A model generated the notes under the pieces. It had not been told where the DNA came from. It searched no databases and was given only the letters and a program-made list of their open reading frames with translations. 64,000 nucleotides of DNA, from contig NZ_JABFHF010000005.1 of NCBI RefSeq assembly GCF_015476655.1, positions 124,001 through 188,000 of the forward strand, given 5' to 3'. Shown one piece after another: positions 54,927-63,861 of the stretch. This DNA is from Aquiflexum lacus. Its GTDB lineage: Bacteria > Bacteroidota > Bacteroidia > Cytophagales > Cyclobacteriaceae. Position numbers and translations under genes: made by a program. The first letter of the stretch is position 1, and each line of letters starts with the position of its first letter.

Positions 54927-56717
54927 TTACTCCGCAAACTGCAACCTTACCAAATTGGCATAGAAGCCATCTTCCTGCAAAGCCAAAGTTTCATGAGTGC
55001 CTTCTTCGACGATTTCACCGTCTTTGAGGACATAGATTCTGTTCACCTTACGGATGGTGGCCAATCGGTGGGCAATGATGATGGTGGTCCTGTTTTTCAT
55101 CAGTTCATCCAATGCCTCTTGTACCAAAGCTTCTGATTCGGCATCCAAGGAAGAGGTCGCCTCATCCAAAATCAAAATGGCGGGATCTTTCAAAATGGCA
55201 CGGGCTATCGCTACTCTTTGTCTTTGTCCGCCCGATAGTTTGATCCCCCGTTCACCGACAGTGGTTTCCAAACCTTCAGGAAATCTGCTGATAAACTGCC
55301 ATGCATTGGCTTTTTTAGCTGCTTCGATGATTTCTTCTTCGGTGGCGTCAGGCTTGGCATAGGCAATATTTTCCTTGATACTGCCTCCAAAAAGTAGAAC
55401 CTCCTGGGGAACAATACCTATATTCGACCGCAACTGCTTCAGATTCCAATTGGAGATATTTATTCCGTCCACCAGAATAGCACCTTTTTCTACAGGGTAA
55501 AATTTGAGCAATAACTGAATGATGGTGGATTTACCGGCACCACTTTGTCCGGCAAGGGCCACTTTTTCTCCTGCGGGGATATGTAAATTGATGTTTTTAA
55601 GCACTTCCAACTCAGGCCTTGTTGGGTAGTTAAATCGAACATGTTCAAATCGAACATCGCCGGACATACGGACTTTTTGAAAGTCAGCAGTGGACAATTC
55701 CGGTTCCTCCTCCAAAATTTCCAATACCCTTTCGGAAGAACCAATTGCTTTTTGAATCTGTCCATAAATATCTCCTAACCCTGCGATGGAACCTCCGATA
55801 AAAGTGGTGTACAGGACAAAAGAAACCAGGTCCCCAACAGTCATTTCACCTGATGCTACTAACGTGGCTCCATACCACATCACTGCCACAATCCCCCCGA
55901 ATAAGGCAAAAATGATAAATGAGATAAAAGCCCCTCTGAATCCGGCAGCTTTCAAAGCCACATCAACCACCCGGTTTAGGCCTTTTTTGTACCTGTTGGA
56001 TTCGTATTCCTCCCCTGCAAAGGATTTTACTGTCATGATGGACTGCAAGGTTTCTTCGACAATTACATTGGCTGCAGCCAATTCATCCTGTGCCTGTTTG
56101 GATAGTTTTCGGATAAACTTCCCAAAGACCATGGCGATGATGACCAATACCGGAAAAGTGGCCAACATAAACAATGTCAGTTTTGGTGTAGTCACCATCA
56201 AAAAGACCACCCCGGCAAGTAAGGTGATAATCTGTCTGAACAATTCTGCCAAGGTCACTGAGAAAGTATCCTGAAGCATGCTGACGTCAGCTGTGATCCT
56301 GGAAATCAATTCCCCGGTCCTTCTTTTGTCAAAAAATGTCATGGGCAATTGTACCAGTTGACTGTACAATGAGATCCGGATATCCCGCATACTGCGCTCT
56401 GAAACCTTAGCGAACAACCAAACCCTGAAAAAAGAAAATATGCTTTGGATCAACAAAATTCCCAACAAAATAAATGCAATTCCATTGATGTCATTGACCA
56501 ACCAAGTCTCTCCTGAAGCTGTGTCTATCAGTTTCCCCGCAACAAAGGGGAATGTCAGTAAGGTTAAGCTTGAAAAAAGTAGAAATGTCATGCCCAGTAA
56601 AAAATTTACTTTATAGGGTAGAACAAACCTAAAAATACCACCTAGTTTATTCAGATTCTGTTTGTTCAGCTTTCGCTTTTCGTGTTCTTCAAGAGCAGTG
56701 CCTCTCTTTTTTGCCAT
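54927..56717 (-). CDS. ABC exporter, permease-ATPase fusion (MsbA/multidrug type)
   Basis: A 596-residue half-transporter that should act as a homodimer in the inner membrane. Residues about 30-330 hold six transmembrane helices (FVLPYKVNFLLGMTFLLF and so on), and the ATPase domain has Walker A GQSGAGKSTIIQ, signature LSGGQRQRVAIARA, Walker B ILILDEATSSLD and the H-loop IIIAHRLAT. Related proteins export lipid A or drugs; the cargo here is unknown. A gene relic lies downstream, and the DUF6787 gene lies 116 bp upstream. Confidence 0.93.
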   Translation of the reverse strand: MAKKRGTALEEHEKRKLNKQNLNKLGGIFRFVLPYKVNFLLGMTFLLFSSLTLLTFPFVAGKLIDTASGETWLVNDINGIAFILLGILLIQSIFSFFRVWLFAKVSERSMRDIRISLYSQLVQLPMTFFDKRRTGELISRITADVSMLQDTFSVTLAELFRQIITLLAGVVFLMVTTPKLTLFMLATFPVLVIIAMVFGKFIRKLSKQAQDELAAANVIVEETLQSIMTVKSFAGEEYESNRYKKGLNRVVDVALKAAGFRGAFISFIIFALFGGIVAVMWYGATLVASGEMTVGDLVSFVLYTTFIGGSIAGLGDIYGQIQKAIGSSERVLEILEEEPELSTADFQKVRMSGDVRFEHVRFNYPTRPELEVLKNINLHIPAGEKVALAGQSGAGKSTIIQLLLKFYPVEKGAILVDGINISNWNLKQLRSNIGIVPQEVLLFGGSIKENIAYAKPDATEEEIIEAAKKANAWQFISRFPEGLETTVGERGIKLSGGQRQRVAIARAILKDPAILILDEATSSLDAESEALVQEALDELMKNRTTIIIAHRLATIRKVNRIYVLKDGEIVEEGTHETLALQEDGFYANLVRLQFAE

Positions 56718-56833
56718 GGATAATATCTATTCAATTATTCAACCTGCAAATCTAAACAATAAGATGGGAGGTGGAAGGTATTCATTCTTTTTTTTAAGGT
56801 TCAAACTTGAACAGCATCTATCAAGAGAACAGT

Positions 56834-57166
56834 TTATTTGGGCTTGTGTTTTGAGTTCTTACCTCTTCCTGAGATTCTTCTGAGAAATTGTTTTTCCTTC
56901 TCCCAAAAGAAGTCAAATTGTCCAAAGACAAATCCCCACATCAAAAGGATAATCTGATAAAGGGGAAGTACCAATAACAGGTAAAGCACGGTTTTCCAAA
57001 ACCCGCCCCTTTCCATACTGATCCCCAAAAAGTCAAAAATAGGTTTCTTGATAAAAAGAATGGTAAATCCAGTCAATGCAAATACGATCAATACCAATAC
57101 CACCTGTCGGAGACTTTTCAGGTTCCACTTGGATTGGAGTTTTTGGAGGAAGGATTGTTTTTTCAT
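56834..57166 (-). CDS. DUF6787-type small membrane protein
   Basis: A 110-residue protein with two transmembrane helices (about 21-40 and 60-82) and a basic C-terminal tail ending RRISGRGKNSKHKPK. It resembles the Bacteroidota DUF6787 family (LQxKWxxxxxRQVxLVLxVFALTG..., then a WGFVFGQFxFFWEKEK motif). Function unknown. It lies 5 bp after the toxin-antitoxin pair on the same strand. Confidence 0.72.
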   Translation of the reverse strand: MKKQSFLQKLQSKWNLKSLRQVVLVLIVFALTGFTILFIKKPIFDFLGISMERGGFWKTVLYLLLVLPLYQIILLMWGFVFGQFDFFWEKEKQFLRRISGRGKNSKHKPK

Positions 57167-57171
57167 ATCTA

Positions 57172-57525
57172 TTATTGATGAATAATTACCCCATCATTAG
57201 ATAGTTCAACGAAATTGCTATTTTCTAAAATCTCTGAAATGCGTTTAAAGTATTTCCTCAAAAGGTCAAAAAGTGTCCGGTTTTTGATATTTCCAGTGGT
57301 AATTAAAAGTAGTTTTTTTGGTTCATTTTTTACCATAAAGGAATTGTAAAAATCTAAATCTTTGGTGATCACTACATAATTATTTAAATCAGCAAATTCA
57401 GTAATCTCTGTATCTTTGGTTTCATCCCCTTTAGGCAGTTCCAAGACGTGTTTCGATTCAAAACCCATTTGATTTAAGATCTCACTAAATAGAGGAGGAA
57501 GTTGGGCGTCAACTAAATACCTCAT
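57172..57525 (-). CDS. DUF5615 PIN-like toxin
   Basis: A 117-residue PIN-like (Mut7-C/DUF5615) protein, MRYLVDAQLPPLFSEILNQM at the start with the first acidic residue Asp6, a second in VITKDLDFYNSF, and the conserved LLLITTGNIKN strand. Such proteins are the probable ribonuclease toxin of DUF433 pairs. Its start overlaps the end of the DUF433 gene by 4 bp, the usual antitoxin-first order. All acidic residues expected for the active site are present. Confidence 0.88.
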   Translation of the reverse strand: MRYLVDAQLPPLFSEILNQMGFESKHVLELPKGDETKDTEITEFADLNNYVVITKDLDFYNSFMVKNEPKKLLLITTGNIKNRTLFDLLRKYFKRISEILENSNFVELSNDGVIIHQ

Positions 57526-57752
57526 GCGATTTTACTGTACGATTTCACTTTGGTAAGTTTGGATGCATAGGCTAAGCAAGCCAAAATATCCGCTTTTTCC
57601 AATGCCGGATAATCAGAAAGAATCTCTTTTTCAGTCATGCCTGCACTTAGTAAATCCAAAATAAGTTCCACAGGATACCTTTTGTTTCGAATGGTAGGTT
57701 TCCCGTGGCAGATATCAGGGTTGATAGTTATTCTTTCCAATAAATTTTCCAT
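57522..57752 (-). CDS. DUF433 antitoxin
   Basis: A 76-residue DUF433 protein with the family opening ITINPDICHGKPTIRNKRYP then VELILDLLSAGMTEKEIL and DYPALEKADILACLAYAS. The winged-helix-like fold is thought to bind DNA and its partner toxin. It forms a two-gene toxin-antitoxin unit with the DUF5615 gene (4-bp overlap). Autoregulation is expected for the family; no clear palindrome was seen in the 44-bp spacer upstream. Confidence 0.9.
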   Translation of the reverse strand: MENLLERITINPDICHGKPTIRNKRYPVELILDLLSAGMTEKEILSDYPALEKADILACLAYASKLTKVKSYSKIA

Positions 57753-57796
57753 AGCTTAAAATTAACCCATTTTCGTGAATTCTAGGTTTAAATTGG

Positions 57797-59539
57797 TTAT
57801 TTATCAAGTTTTTCCACCCTAAACACCGGATACCGATTATGTTCCTTTTCTTTCCATGGGGAATGTTCATATACCCATCTCAATTGTGCAGGACCACTTT
57901 TTGCCAACTCCTCATCTTTGGACTTGGCTTCTTCCATTTCTGATTTCACCTCCGGATTTTGTTTCAGGTATTCCGAAGCCAAATCTTCAAAGACATAGGC
58001 AGAATATCCTTCTTTGGCCTGTAAGATCGTGTCAAAGAAGTTCCAGTTGAAGAAGCTGTCCTCTGATTGAGGTTCCAAAACTTCCATGATATATCGGTTG
58101 GCTTCCTGATTCATGGGAATCATCATGTCTCCCTTACGAAAGCTTATCATAGCCTGGGATTGTTTTATTTGGGTGTTAGAGTGCAGGTAGTGGCCTTCAT
58201 AAGGTCGCTGCGCCGTCTGAAAGTCTGCAATATGATAGATCGTCACCGGAATAACCGTATCTTTTTTGATTTCCTCCATTTGCACACCATTTCTTTGAAG
58301 GTTTTCTATGACGGTAAACCAACCTTGCGGAATGATATAAGCTTCCGGTTTTTTGATATTCAATCCGGCGGTGTAGGTGTCATAGAATTTGACTTCTTTG
58401 ATAAATGGCTTACTTCGGTCATAGTATAACCTTGGCAATCCGGAAATATCAGAGGGCTTTTGGCCTGATTCATAACCCATATATTCAATCAGTTTATGCT
58501 GATTTCTATCCAATACAAAGTTGAAACCAAACTCCTCCTGTTCTTTTTTTGCTTTGCGGTCGGCAGACGCTTTGTCCACAATTTTTTCATAATCTTCCCG
58601 GATGATTTCCATAAAGGTCTCCATCAGGGCAAAGGTTGAAGCTACCCTTAGGTCATATGGTTTCAACATATGCGTCTCGGGCATAAAACTCAAAGTCCCA
58701 AAAAGTGCCGCATAACCGCTGCTGTACCTGCCATTGTCTTTGAACTGTGCCCATCCATCCTCGGGTTTCCCGCCCCAGGCATTGACATAAGGGACCATGG
58801 GGAAATCCTTGGTTTCCATTCCGCTGTAGAGTTTTGGATGCAGTTCCTGATCCAAATAGGTGCCCATTTCTCCACCAAGCTTGCCATGACTGGTAGATAC
58901 CAAGGTCATCACATGTTGGTAGTCCGCGCCATTGCTGACATGGGTATCGATAAATATTTGTGGCCTCAGCCAAGTAAAGATCTGTTGAAATGACCTTGTG
59001 TTTTTGGTATCGGCTTTGATAAAGTCTCGGTTGAGGTCAAAGTTCCTGGCATTGCCCCTAAAGCCAAATTCCTGAGGTCCGTTTTGGTTGACCCTGCTGA
59101 ATGAGCCTCTGTTCAGATGGCCCCCGATGTTGTAAACAGGGATAATGGCCATTGCAAGATCTTCCGGAACTTCTATTTCATTCAGAAGTACGTCCCTCAA
59201 AAACATCATCGAAGCATCTATCCCATCAGGCTCTCCAGGATGAATGCCATTGTTGATGAAAAGCACCAATCGGTTTGCTTCATGCCATTTTTTCGGGTCA
59301 AATATTTTCTGTCTGTCAAATAACAGTACGTGGAGCGGGTAAGCACTGTCGGTCATCCCCATTTCCACCATTTTGACCTCTTCAAAATCATTGGCCAAGG
59401 TCTGAAAATATTGGATTACTTCCGAATAGATTGGCGTCTCCCGCCCTCCTGTTTGCTCAAAAAGTGTCAAATACTTTTCCTGTGCGGATAATCCTTGAAA
59501 AATGAGTATTGCCAATACCAACAGTGAGATTTTTTTCAT
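57797..59539 (-). CDS. Secreted M14 zinc carboxypeptidase family protein
   Basis: A 580-residue exported peptidase with signal peptide MKKISLLVLAILIFQGLSAQ. The M14 zinc motif HxxE is His100-Pro-Gly-Glu103 in NNGIHPGEPDGID, and the third ligand His is in FIDTHVSNGADYQ at about 195. The last part (about 330-580) is a beta-rich accessory domain. It probably trims peptides outside the cell or in the periplasm. It is divergent from the AAA ATPase gene. Confidence 0.92.
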   Translation of the reverse strand: MKKISLLVLAILIFQGLSAQEKYLTLFEQTGGRETPIYSEVIQYFQTLANDFEEVKMVEMGMTDSAYPLHVLLFDRQKIFDPKKWHEANRLVLFINNGIHPGEPDGIDASMMFLRDVLLNEIEVPEDLAMAIIPVYNIGGHLNRGSFSRVNQNGPQEFGFRGNARNFDLNRDFIKADTKNTRSFQQIFTWLRPQIFIDTHVSNGADYQHVMTLVSTSHGKLGGEMGTYLDQELHPKLYSGMETKDFPMVPYVNAWGGKPEDGWAQFKDNGRYSSGYAALFGTLSFMPETHMLKPYDLRVASTFALMETFMEIIREDYEKIVDKASADRKAKKEQEEFGFNFVLDRNQHKLIEYMGYESGQKPSDISGLPRLYYDRSKPFIKEVKFYDTYTAGLNIKKPEAYIIPQGWFTVIENLQRNGVQMEEIKKDTVIPVTIYHIADFQTAQRPYEGHYLHSNTQIKQSQAMISFRKGDMMIPMNQEANRYIMEVLEPQSEDSFFNWNFFDTILQAKEGYSAYVFEDLASEYLKQNPEVKSEMEEAKSKDEELAKSGPAQLRWVYEHSPWKEKEHNRYPVFRVEKLDK

Positions 59540-59610
59540 GCCCGAATTTGGGAAAAAAGAGCTTTAAATGCTAAAGGAGATTACACTTTTCATTTTTGGA
59601 TTTACAAATT

Positions 59611-59673
59611 TGTTACGTACATTGCGTTACGCAAATTACGTTACGTAGAATGCGTAACGTACATTGCGTAATG
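59611..59673. repeat. Cluster of TTACGT/TGCGTAA motifs upstream of the AAA ATPase
   Basis: Within 63 bp there are two exact copies of ACGTACATTGCGT (59615-59627 and 59657-59669, 42 bp apart) and two odd palindromes, GCGTTACGC (59624-59632) and ACGTTACGT (59638-59646). The words TTACGTA, TTACGCA, TGCGTAA recur about every ten bases. The cluster ends 24 bp before the ATPase start codon. Confidence 0.75.
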
Positions 59674-59696
59674 GTAATACTAAATCAGTAAGCAAG

Positions 59697-60824
59697 ATGT
59701 CAATGAAACCACCTGGTAATCCATTTGTACTCAATACTTATCATGGGAAAAAGTATTTCTGTGATAGGGAACATGATCTTGAAAAGCTTCAAAACCATAT
59801 AGATAATGATAGAAATGTCGTTTTATATGCATGGAGAAGGCTTGGAAAATCTGCTTTGATCCAGCGGTTTTTTGAAGAATTGGAAGATACGGGTAAATAT
59901 GAAACTATTTATGTGGACTTTTTGGCAACACATACCATTGAAGATGCAGTAAAGACCATCACGACGGGGATCTATGATAGATATGGAAAAACCAAAACAG
60001 GTTTTTCGGCTGCCATGCAGAAACTGTTGTCCATGATGGGTGCGACTATCAGTTTTGACCCTTATAGTGGCGCCCCTGAGTTGAGCTTGGGGCTGAGACA
60101 ACCGGGAACTGAAGAACACTCCCTGCATGCTTTGGGTGAATTTCTCAGGGAAAGAAAAAAGAAGATCGTTATCACTATTGATGAATTTCAACAGGTAGCC
60201 CATTACGAGCAGGATAATGCTGAGGCCATATTCCGGGTCTGGACACAGCAGTTTCCCGATATCCGGTTTATTTTCAGCGGGAGTCATCGGACCATGATGG
60301 TCGAAATGTTTGCTGATAAGAGCCGCCCATTCTATCAAAGTGCGCAATTGATGTCCCTCTTGCCCATACCTTTGGAAAAGTACATTCCATTTATTCAGTG
60401 GCACTTCAAGGCAAAAGGCAAAAGTATATCCAATGAGCAAATAGCAATGATTTATAACTGGTCCAGGGGGCAGACCTATACCATACAGTTGGTCTGCAAC
60501 TACCTATATTCCCAATATACCCAAGTCAAGGACGAAAATATCCAAAAAACTTATCAGGACATATTGGAGCAGCAGCAAGGGATTTTTGCCAATTTTCCCA
60601 AGATGCTGACCAAGACCCAATGGAATGTTTTCAGGGCTATCGCTAAAGAAGAGCCTTTATACAATCCCTTAAGTAAAGATTTTATCCAAAAACACAGGTT
60701 AGGTGCAGCAAGCACCGTAAACACCGCCCTCAAATCCCTCCAAAAATCAGAATTGGTGGTAGTCGATGATGAGGCTTATCTGGTTCATGAGGTGTTGCTT
60801 GCCAGGTGGATGGCGAGGTTGTAA
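59697..60824 (+). CDS. AAA ATPase of the archaeal-type (PF01637) family
   Basis: A 375-residue STAND-like ATPase. The Walker A reads YAWRRLGKSALIQRF and Walker B IVITIDEFQQV, with a sensor-like FSGSHRTMM. The C-terminal third (about 290-375) is a winged helix, as in other members of this group of PF01637/DUF234-like proteins. Substrates are unknown; many are encoded alone. The ATG at 59697 follows the TTACGT motif cluster; another ATG lies two codons later. Confidence 0.88.
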   Translation: MSMKPPGNPFVLNTYHGKKYFCDREHDLEKLQNHIDNDRNVVLYAWRRLGKSALIQRFFEELEDTGKYETIYVDFLATHTIEDAVKTITTGIYDRYGKTKTGFSAAMQKLLSMMGATISFDPYSGAPELSLGLRQPGTEEHSLHALGEFLRERKKKIVITIDEFQQVAHYEQDNAEAIFRVWTQQFPDIRFIFSGSHRTMMVEMFADKSRPFYQSAQLMSLLPIPLEKYIPFIQWHFKAKGKSISNEQIAMIYNWSRGQTYTIQLVCNYLYSQYTQVKDENIQKTYQDILEQQQGIFANFPKMLTKTQWNVFRAIAKEEPLYNPLSKDFIQKHRLGAASTVNTALKSLQKSELVVVDDEAYLVHEVLLARWMARL

Positions 60825-60920
60825 AGAGAAATACCCCCAAATTTGGGTTTGGAGGGTATCTGATACCTGTCATTTCCGGATTAGTTCAAAAAGAACAGTT
60901 AAAAGGAGCAAAAGACCTAT

Positions 60921-60999
60921 CCTTGTCACCTCGACGGCAGGAGAGGTCTATTAACTCAAATCGGTGAACAGATTTCTCTCTCCGTTCGAAATGACAAGG
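60921..60999. repeat. REP-like inverted repeat, complete pair
   Basis: The left arm begins CCTTGTCACCTCGACGGCAG; the right arm, read on the minus strand, begins CCTTGTCATTTCGAACGGAG. The arms are 29-30 bases, separated by a 20-base loop. It belongs to the same family as the arms at 12538, 12675, 12825 and 19554. Confidence 0.78.
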
Positions 61000-61059
61000 T
61001 CAAGCTTTTCTTTTGTCTTTCGTCTTGAATCTTGGGACTTCTTGCAGCCCCCAACTTTT

Positions 61060-62379
61060 TCACCACTCAAACAACCCCTCATTCAAACTCTTCAATGCCT
61101 CATTTTTGTATTGAGCTTCTACCAAAATAGATACATTGTGTCGGCTGCCACCATAGGAAACCATGCGGAGTGGGTATTCCCTAAGGCAATCCATGATATT
61201 GGCTACAGTCCCTTTGGACTCCGCAATCATGTTGCCGACAATGGAAACAATTGTCTGATTATTGTCCACCTCTACAGTTCCATATCTTTCCAATTCCTGT
61301 ACGATTTCCTTGAGATGCGTAAGGTCGTCAATGGTAACAGATACAGCCACTTCGGAAGTAGTAATCATATCGATGGCAGTTTTGTATTTTTCAAAAACCT
61401 CAAAGACTTTTCTGAGAAAACCATAGGCCAACAGCATTCTACTGGATTTGATCTTGATAGCAGTGATCCCATCCTTGGCGGCCAAAGCTTTGACACCTGA
61501 ACCTATTTCCTTGGCTGTGATGGTCGTGCCCTTGGCATCAGGCTCCATGGTATTCAGTAATTTGACAGCAATGTTATATTGTTGTGCCGGCCAAATGGAA
61601 GCTGGGTGCAGGATTTTGGCTCCAAAATAAGCCAACTCTGCTGCTTCATCAAAGGACAATTGGGCGATGGGTCGGGTTTTGTCCACGATCCTAGGATCAT
61701 TGTTGTGCATGCCGTCGATGTCGGTCCAGATTTCAACCACATCCGCATTGATGGCCGCCCCGATGAGGGAAGCAGAATAATCTGAACCACCCCTTTTGAG
61801 GTTGTCGACTTCATTTCGGTGGTTTTTGCAGATATAGCCTTGCGTCACAAAAATGCTTTCCTCAGGATAATTGGCCAAAATCACTTTCAGTTTTTCGGAA
61901 ATTTTATGGAGTTCAGGTTCATGATTTTCATCGATACTCATAAAATCCAATGCCGGGAGGAAAACCGCATTGATATCCAATTCCTGCAGGAGGGTATAGA
62001 ACAGCTTTGTGGAAAGCAATTCTCCCTGCGCCAGAATATCCCTGTTGATGGCTTCGTTGAAAGATATCTTGAGAATGATATTGAGAAACTCAAAATGCTC
62101 CTTGATGATCTTTTCTGCCTTGGTCCTGGCAGCTTCTCCTTTCAAAAGTTCCTTATAAAAAGTCAAATAGTGTTTGTGAAGGGTATCAATGCGCTCTTTG
62201 GCAAGATCTTTATTGGCCTCTGCCAATGCTTCCCCGATACCTACCAGGGCGTTGGTCGTACCGGAAAGTGCGGAAAGCACAACGATTTTCCTTTCATTGT
62301 CTCTAGTGATCAAATCTTTGACCTGATGCATTCTTTCGGGCCTTCCTACCGAAGTACCCCCGAATTTCATAATTTTCAT
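61060..62379 (-). CDS. lysC: Aspartate kinase, monofunctional
   Basis: A 439-residue enzyme that phosphorylates aspartate, the first step to lysine, methionine and threonine. The catalytic KFGGTSVG is at residues 5-12, followed by the substrate-binding core with RGGSDYSASLIGAA and EIWTDIDG. Two C-terminal ACT regions (about 305-439) suggest feedback control by an amino acid. No homoserine dehydrogenase domain is fused. Spacer repeats lie on both sides. Confidence 0.95.
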   Translation of the reverse strand: MKIMKFGGTSVGRPERMHQVKDLITRDNERKIVVLSALSGTTNALVGIGEALAEANKDLAKERIDTLHKHYLTFYKELLKGEAARTKAEKIIKEHFEFLNIILKISFNEAINRDILAQGELLSTKLFYTLLQELDINAVFLPALDFMSIDENHEPELHKISEKLKVILANYPEESIFVTQGYICKNHRNEVDNLKRGGSDYSASLIGAAINADVVEIWTDIDGMHNNDPRIVDKTRPIAQLSFDEAAELAYFGAKILHPASIWPAQQYNIAVKLLNTMEPDAKGTTITAKEIGSGVKALAAKDGITAIKIKSSRMLLAYGFLRKVFEVFEKYKTAIDMITTSEVAVSVTIDDLTHLKEIVQELERYGTVEVDNNQTIVSIVGNMIAESKGTVANIMDCLREYPLRMVSYGGSRHNVSILVEAQYKNEALKSLNEGLFEW

Positions 62380-62409
62380 GGTATGTGTATAGGTTTGGTT
62401 TTTTTAGAT

Positions 62410-62580
62410 GCGAGAGATTAGAAGTGAGATGGGAGAAGTAAGACACAAGACTTGAGGTCTTTGACGCAAGAGCCAAGAACCAAGATTGGGTTCATTTTAA
62501 TTAAGGCTTTCTGGTTAAGAATTCAGGTTTTGGGAAGTGATGACTACCCAAAATCTAATGTCTCACGTCTTAAATATCAC
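62410..62580. repeat. Low-complexity intergenic repeat in inverted arrangement
   Basis: GAGATTAGAAGTGAGATGGG with AAGACACAAGAC on the left faces TCTAATGTCTCACGTCTTAA on the right, which reads back as a relative of the same word. It is similar to the spacer DNA at 19410-19480 and 12380-12430. No gene is encoded between lysC and ribH. Confidence 0.5.
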
Positions 62581-62586
62581 TTCTCT

Positions 62587-63063
62587 TTAAAACCCCAGCA
62601 TCTTTATCGCTGTGATGGCTGCTTCATCTCCTTTGTTGCCGTGTTTGCCTCCGGCGCGGTCTAGGGCTTGCTGAAGGGTATTGGGAGTGAGAACCCCAAA
62701 AATAACCGGTTTGTTGTATTTCAATCCCACATGGGTAATCCCGTGTGCCACAGCATCACAGATAAAGTCGAAGTGCCTTGTCTCGCCCTGAATCACGCAT
62801 CCCAAACAGATTACAGCATCAATTTCCTTTATTTCTGCCAACCACTGTGCACCTAAGGTCAGTTCGAAAGAACCGGGAACATTTTTCCGGAAAATATTAT
62901 CCTTTTTGACACCATGTTTTAGTAGGGTTTCCACTGCAGCGGTAAACAAAGATTCGGTCACCTGATCGTTCCATTCAGAAACGACAATACCAAATTTCTT
63001 TTGAGACATATCCAATAAATTTTTATCAGAATACAGACTTAAGCTTTTCAATGAAGTTGCCAT
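62587..63063 (-). CDS. ribH: 6,7-dimethyl-8-ribityllumazine synthase
   Basis: The riboflavin-pathway enzyme (158 residues) that condenses the pyrimidinedione with the dihydroxybutanone phosphate to make lumazine. The substrate and catalytic motifs are complete: SEWND near residue 28, VPGSFELTLGA, GCVIQGETRHFDFIC (with the catalytic His) and FGVLTPNTLQQALDRAGGKH. Length fits the family; it should form pentamers or a 60-mer shell. A terminator separates it from the TPR gene upstream, so it has its own promoter. Confidence 0.96.
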   Translation of the reverse strand: MATSLKSLSLYSDKNLLDMSQKKFGIVVSEWNDQVTESLFTAAVETLLKHGVKKDNIFRKNVPGSFELTLGAQWLAEIKEIDAVICLGCVIQGETRHFDFICDAVAHGITHVGLKYNKPVIFGVLTPNTLQQALDRAGGKHGNKGDEAAITAIKMLGF

Positions 63064-63092
63064 AAATTAAATTGTTGGATGGGGTATAAAAT

Positions 63093-63127
63093 GAAAAAGG
63101 AGCAAGACCTTAGCCTTACTCCTTTTA
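63093..63127 (-). terminator. Terminator after the TPR membrane-protein gene
   Basis: On the minus strand AAAAGGAGTAAG pairs with CTTGCTCCTTTT (one T-G), loop of 8, followed by T residues, between the TPR gene and ribH. Confidence 0.75.
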
Positions 63128-63150
63128 GAATGCCTGTATAAATCAAAGCA

Positions 63151-63861
63151 TTACTTAGAGGCAAGGCCTTCCAAGCGCGCTTTATGCTTTCGTGCGTTTG
63201 TGAATTCAAAAGACTCGAAATATTTGTCTTCTATAATACTGTAGGTTTTGATGGCATTGTCATAGTCGGCATCCACCTCATAGGCAATCGCCAATTTACT
63301 TAAATACCTGGGAGTATAGAATTTATTTTCTTTATGATCAATTGCCTTTTTGTATTGGGCGATGGCCTCTTTGTTATTTCCCAACTCCAGATAAGCATCA
63401 CCTAACAATGAGTATGCCCTGGATTGAACAAAGAAATCACTGGAAGAGAAATTTTTCAGATGGTCAATTGCTTTTTGGAACTGTCCATCAGAAATATAAA
63501 TGGATCCAATATAGAAATGAGCAAGATTAGAAGCATCAGTGCCACTATATTGGTCTACAATTCTGAGGAAACCAACATTCGAACCGTCTCCATTGAGTGC
63601 CAAATCAGTGCTGTCCTGTTCAAAATAATACACTGCCTGAAACATTTCAGCCTGTGCTTTTTTGTTTTTATTTTGTTTGTCTATCTGGAAATATAGAACC
63701 CCTGCAATCAGCAAAATGCCTACTATTAAGATACCGCCGAATAATCTCGAATTCTTTTTGATAAAGAGCTCACCTCTTTCCAATCTGCTCGCAATCTCTT
63801 CGGGTTGCTCCAAAAGCTCATATTCTACCTGAGGAGCTTTTTTTGTTGTTTTCTTAGCCAT
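63151..63861 (-). CDS. TPR-repeat membrane protein (YfgM-like)
   Basis: A 236-residue protein with a basic N-terminus (MAKKTTKKAPQ), one transmembrane helix at about 44-62 (LFGGILIVGILLIAGVLYFQI) and four or so TPR units facing the periplasm (NLAHFYIGSIYISDGQFQKAI, SLLGDAYLELGNNKEAIAQY, LSKLAIAYEVDADYDNAIKT). The topology resembles YfgM, an ancillary factor of the Sec machinery. The role here is inference. No other gene lies in 63862-64000. Confidence 0.88.
   Translation of the reverse strand: MAKKTTKKAPQVEYELLEQPEEIASRLERGELFIKKNSRLFGGILIVGILLIAGVLYFQIDKQNKNKKAQAEMFQAVYYFEQDSTDLALNGDGSNVGFLRIVDQYSGTDASNLAHFYIGSIYISDGQFQKAIDHLKNFSSSDFFVQSRAYSLLGDAYLELGNNKEAIAQYKKAIDHKENKFYTPRYLSKLAIAYEVDADYDNAIKTYSIIEDKYFESFEFTNARKHKARLEGLASK

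Noticed and set aside
55786-56274. A 162-residue plus-strand frame opposite the ABC exporter
   Set aside because: Antisense to transmembrane helices of the exporter, a common source of long artefact frames.
59611-59673. Possible CRISPR remnant
   Set aside because: The repeated words are short palindromes spaced about ten bases; there are no spacers and no cas genes.
59823-60440. A 205-residue minus-strand frame inside the AAA ATPase gene
   Set aside because: Opposite to Walker A and B motifs that are clearly coding on the plus strand.
61819-62421. A 200-residue plus-strand frame opposite lysC
   Set aside because: Antisense to aspartate kinase; no independent evidence.
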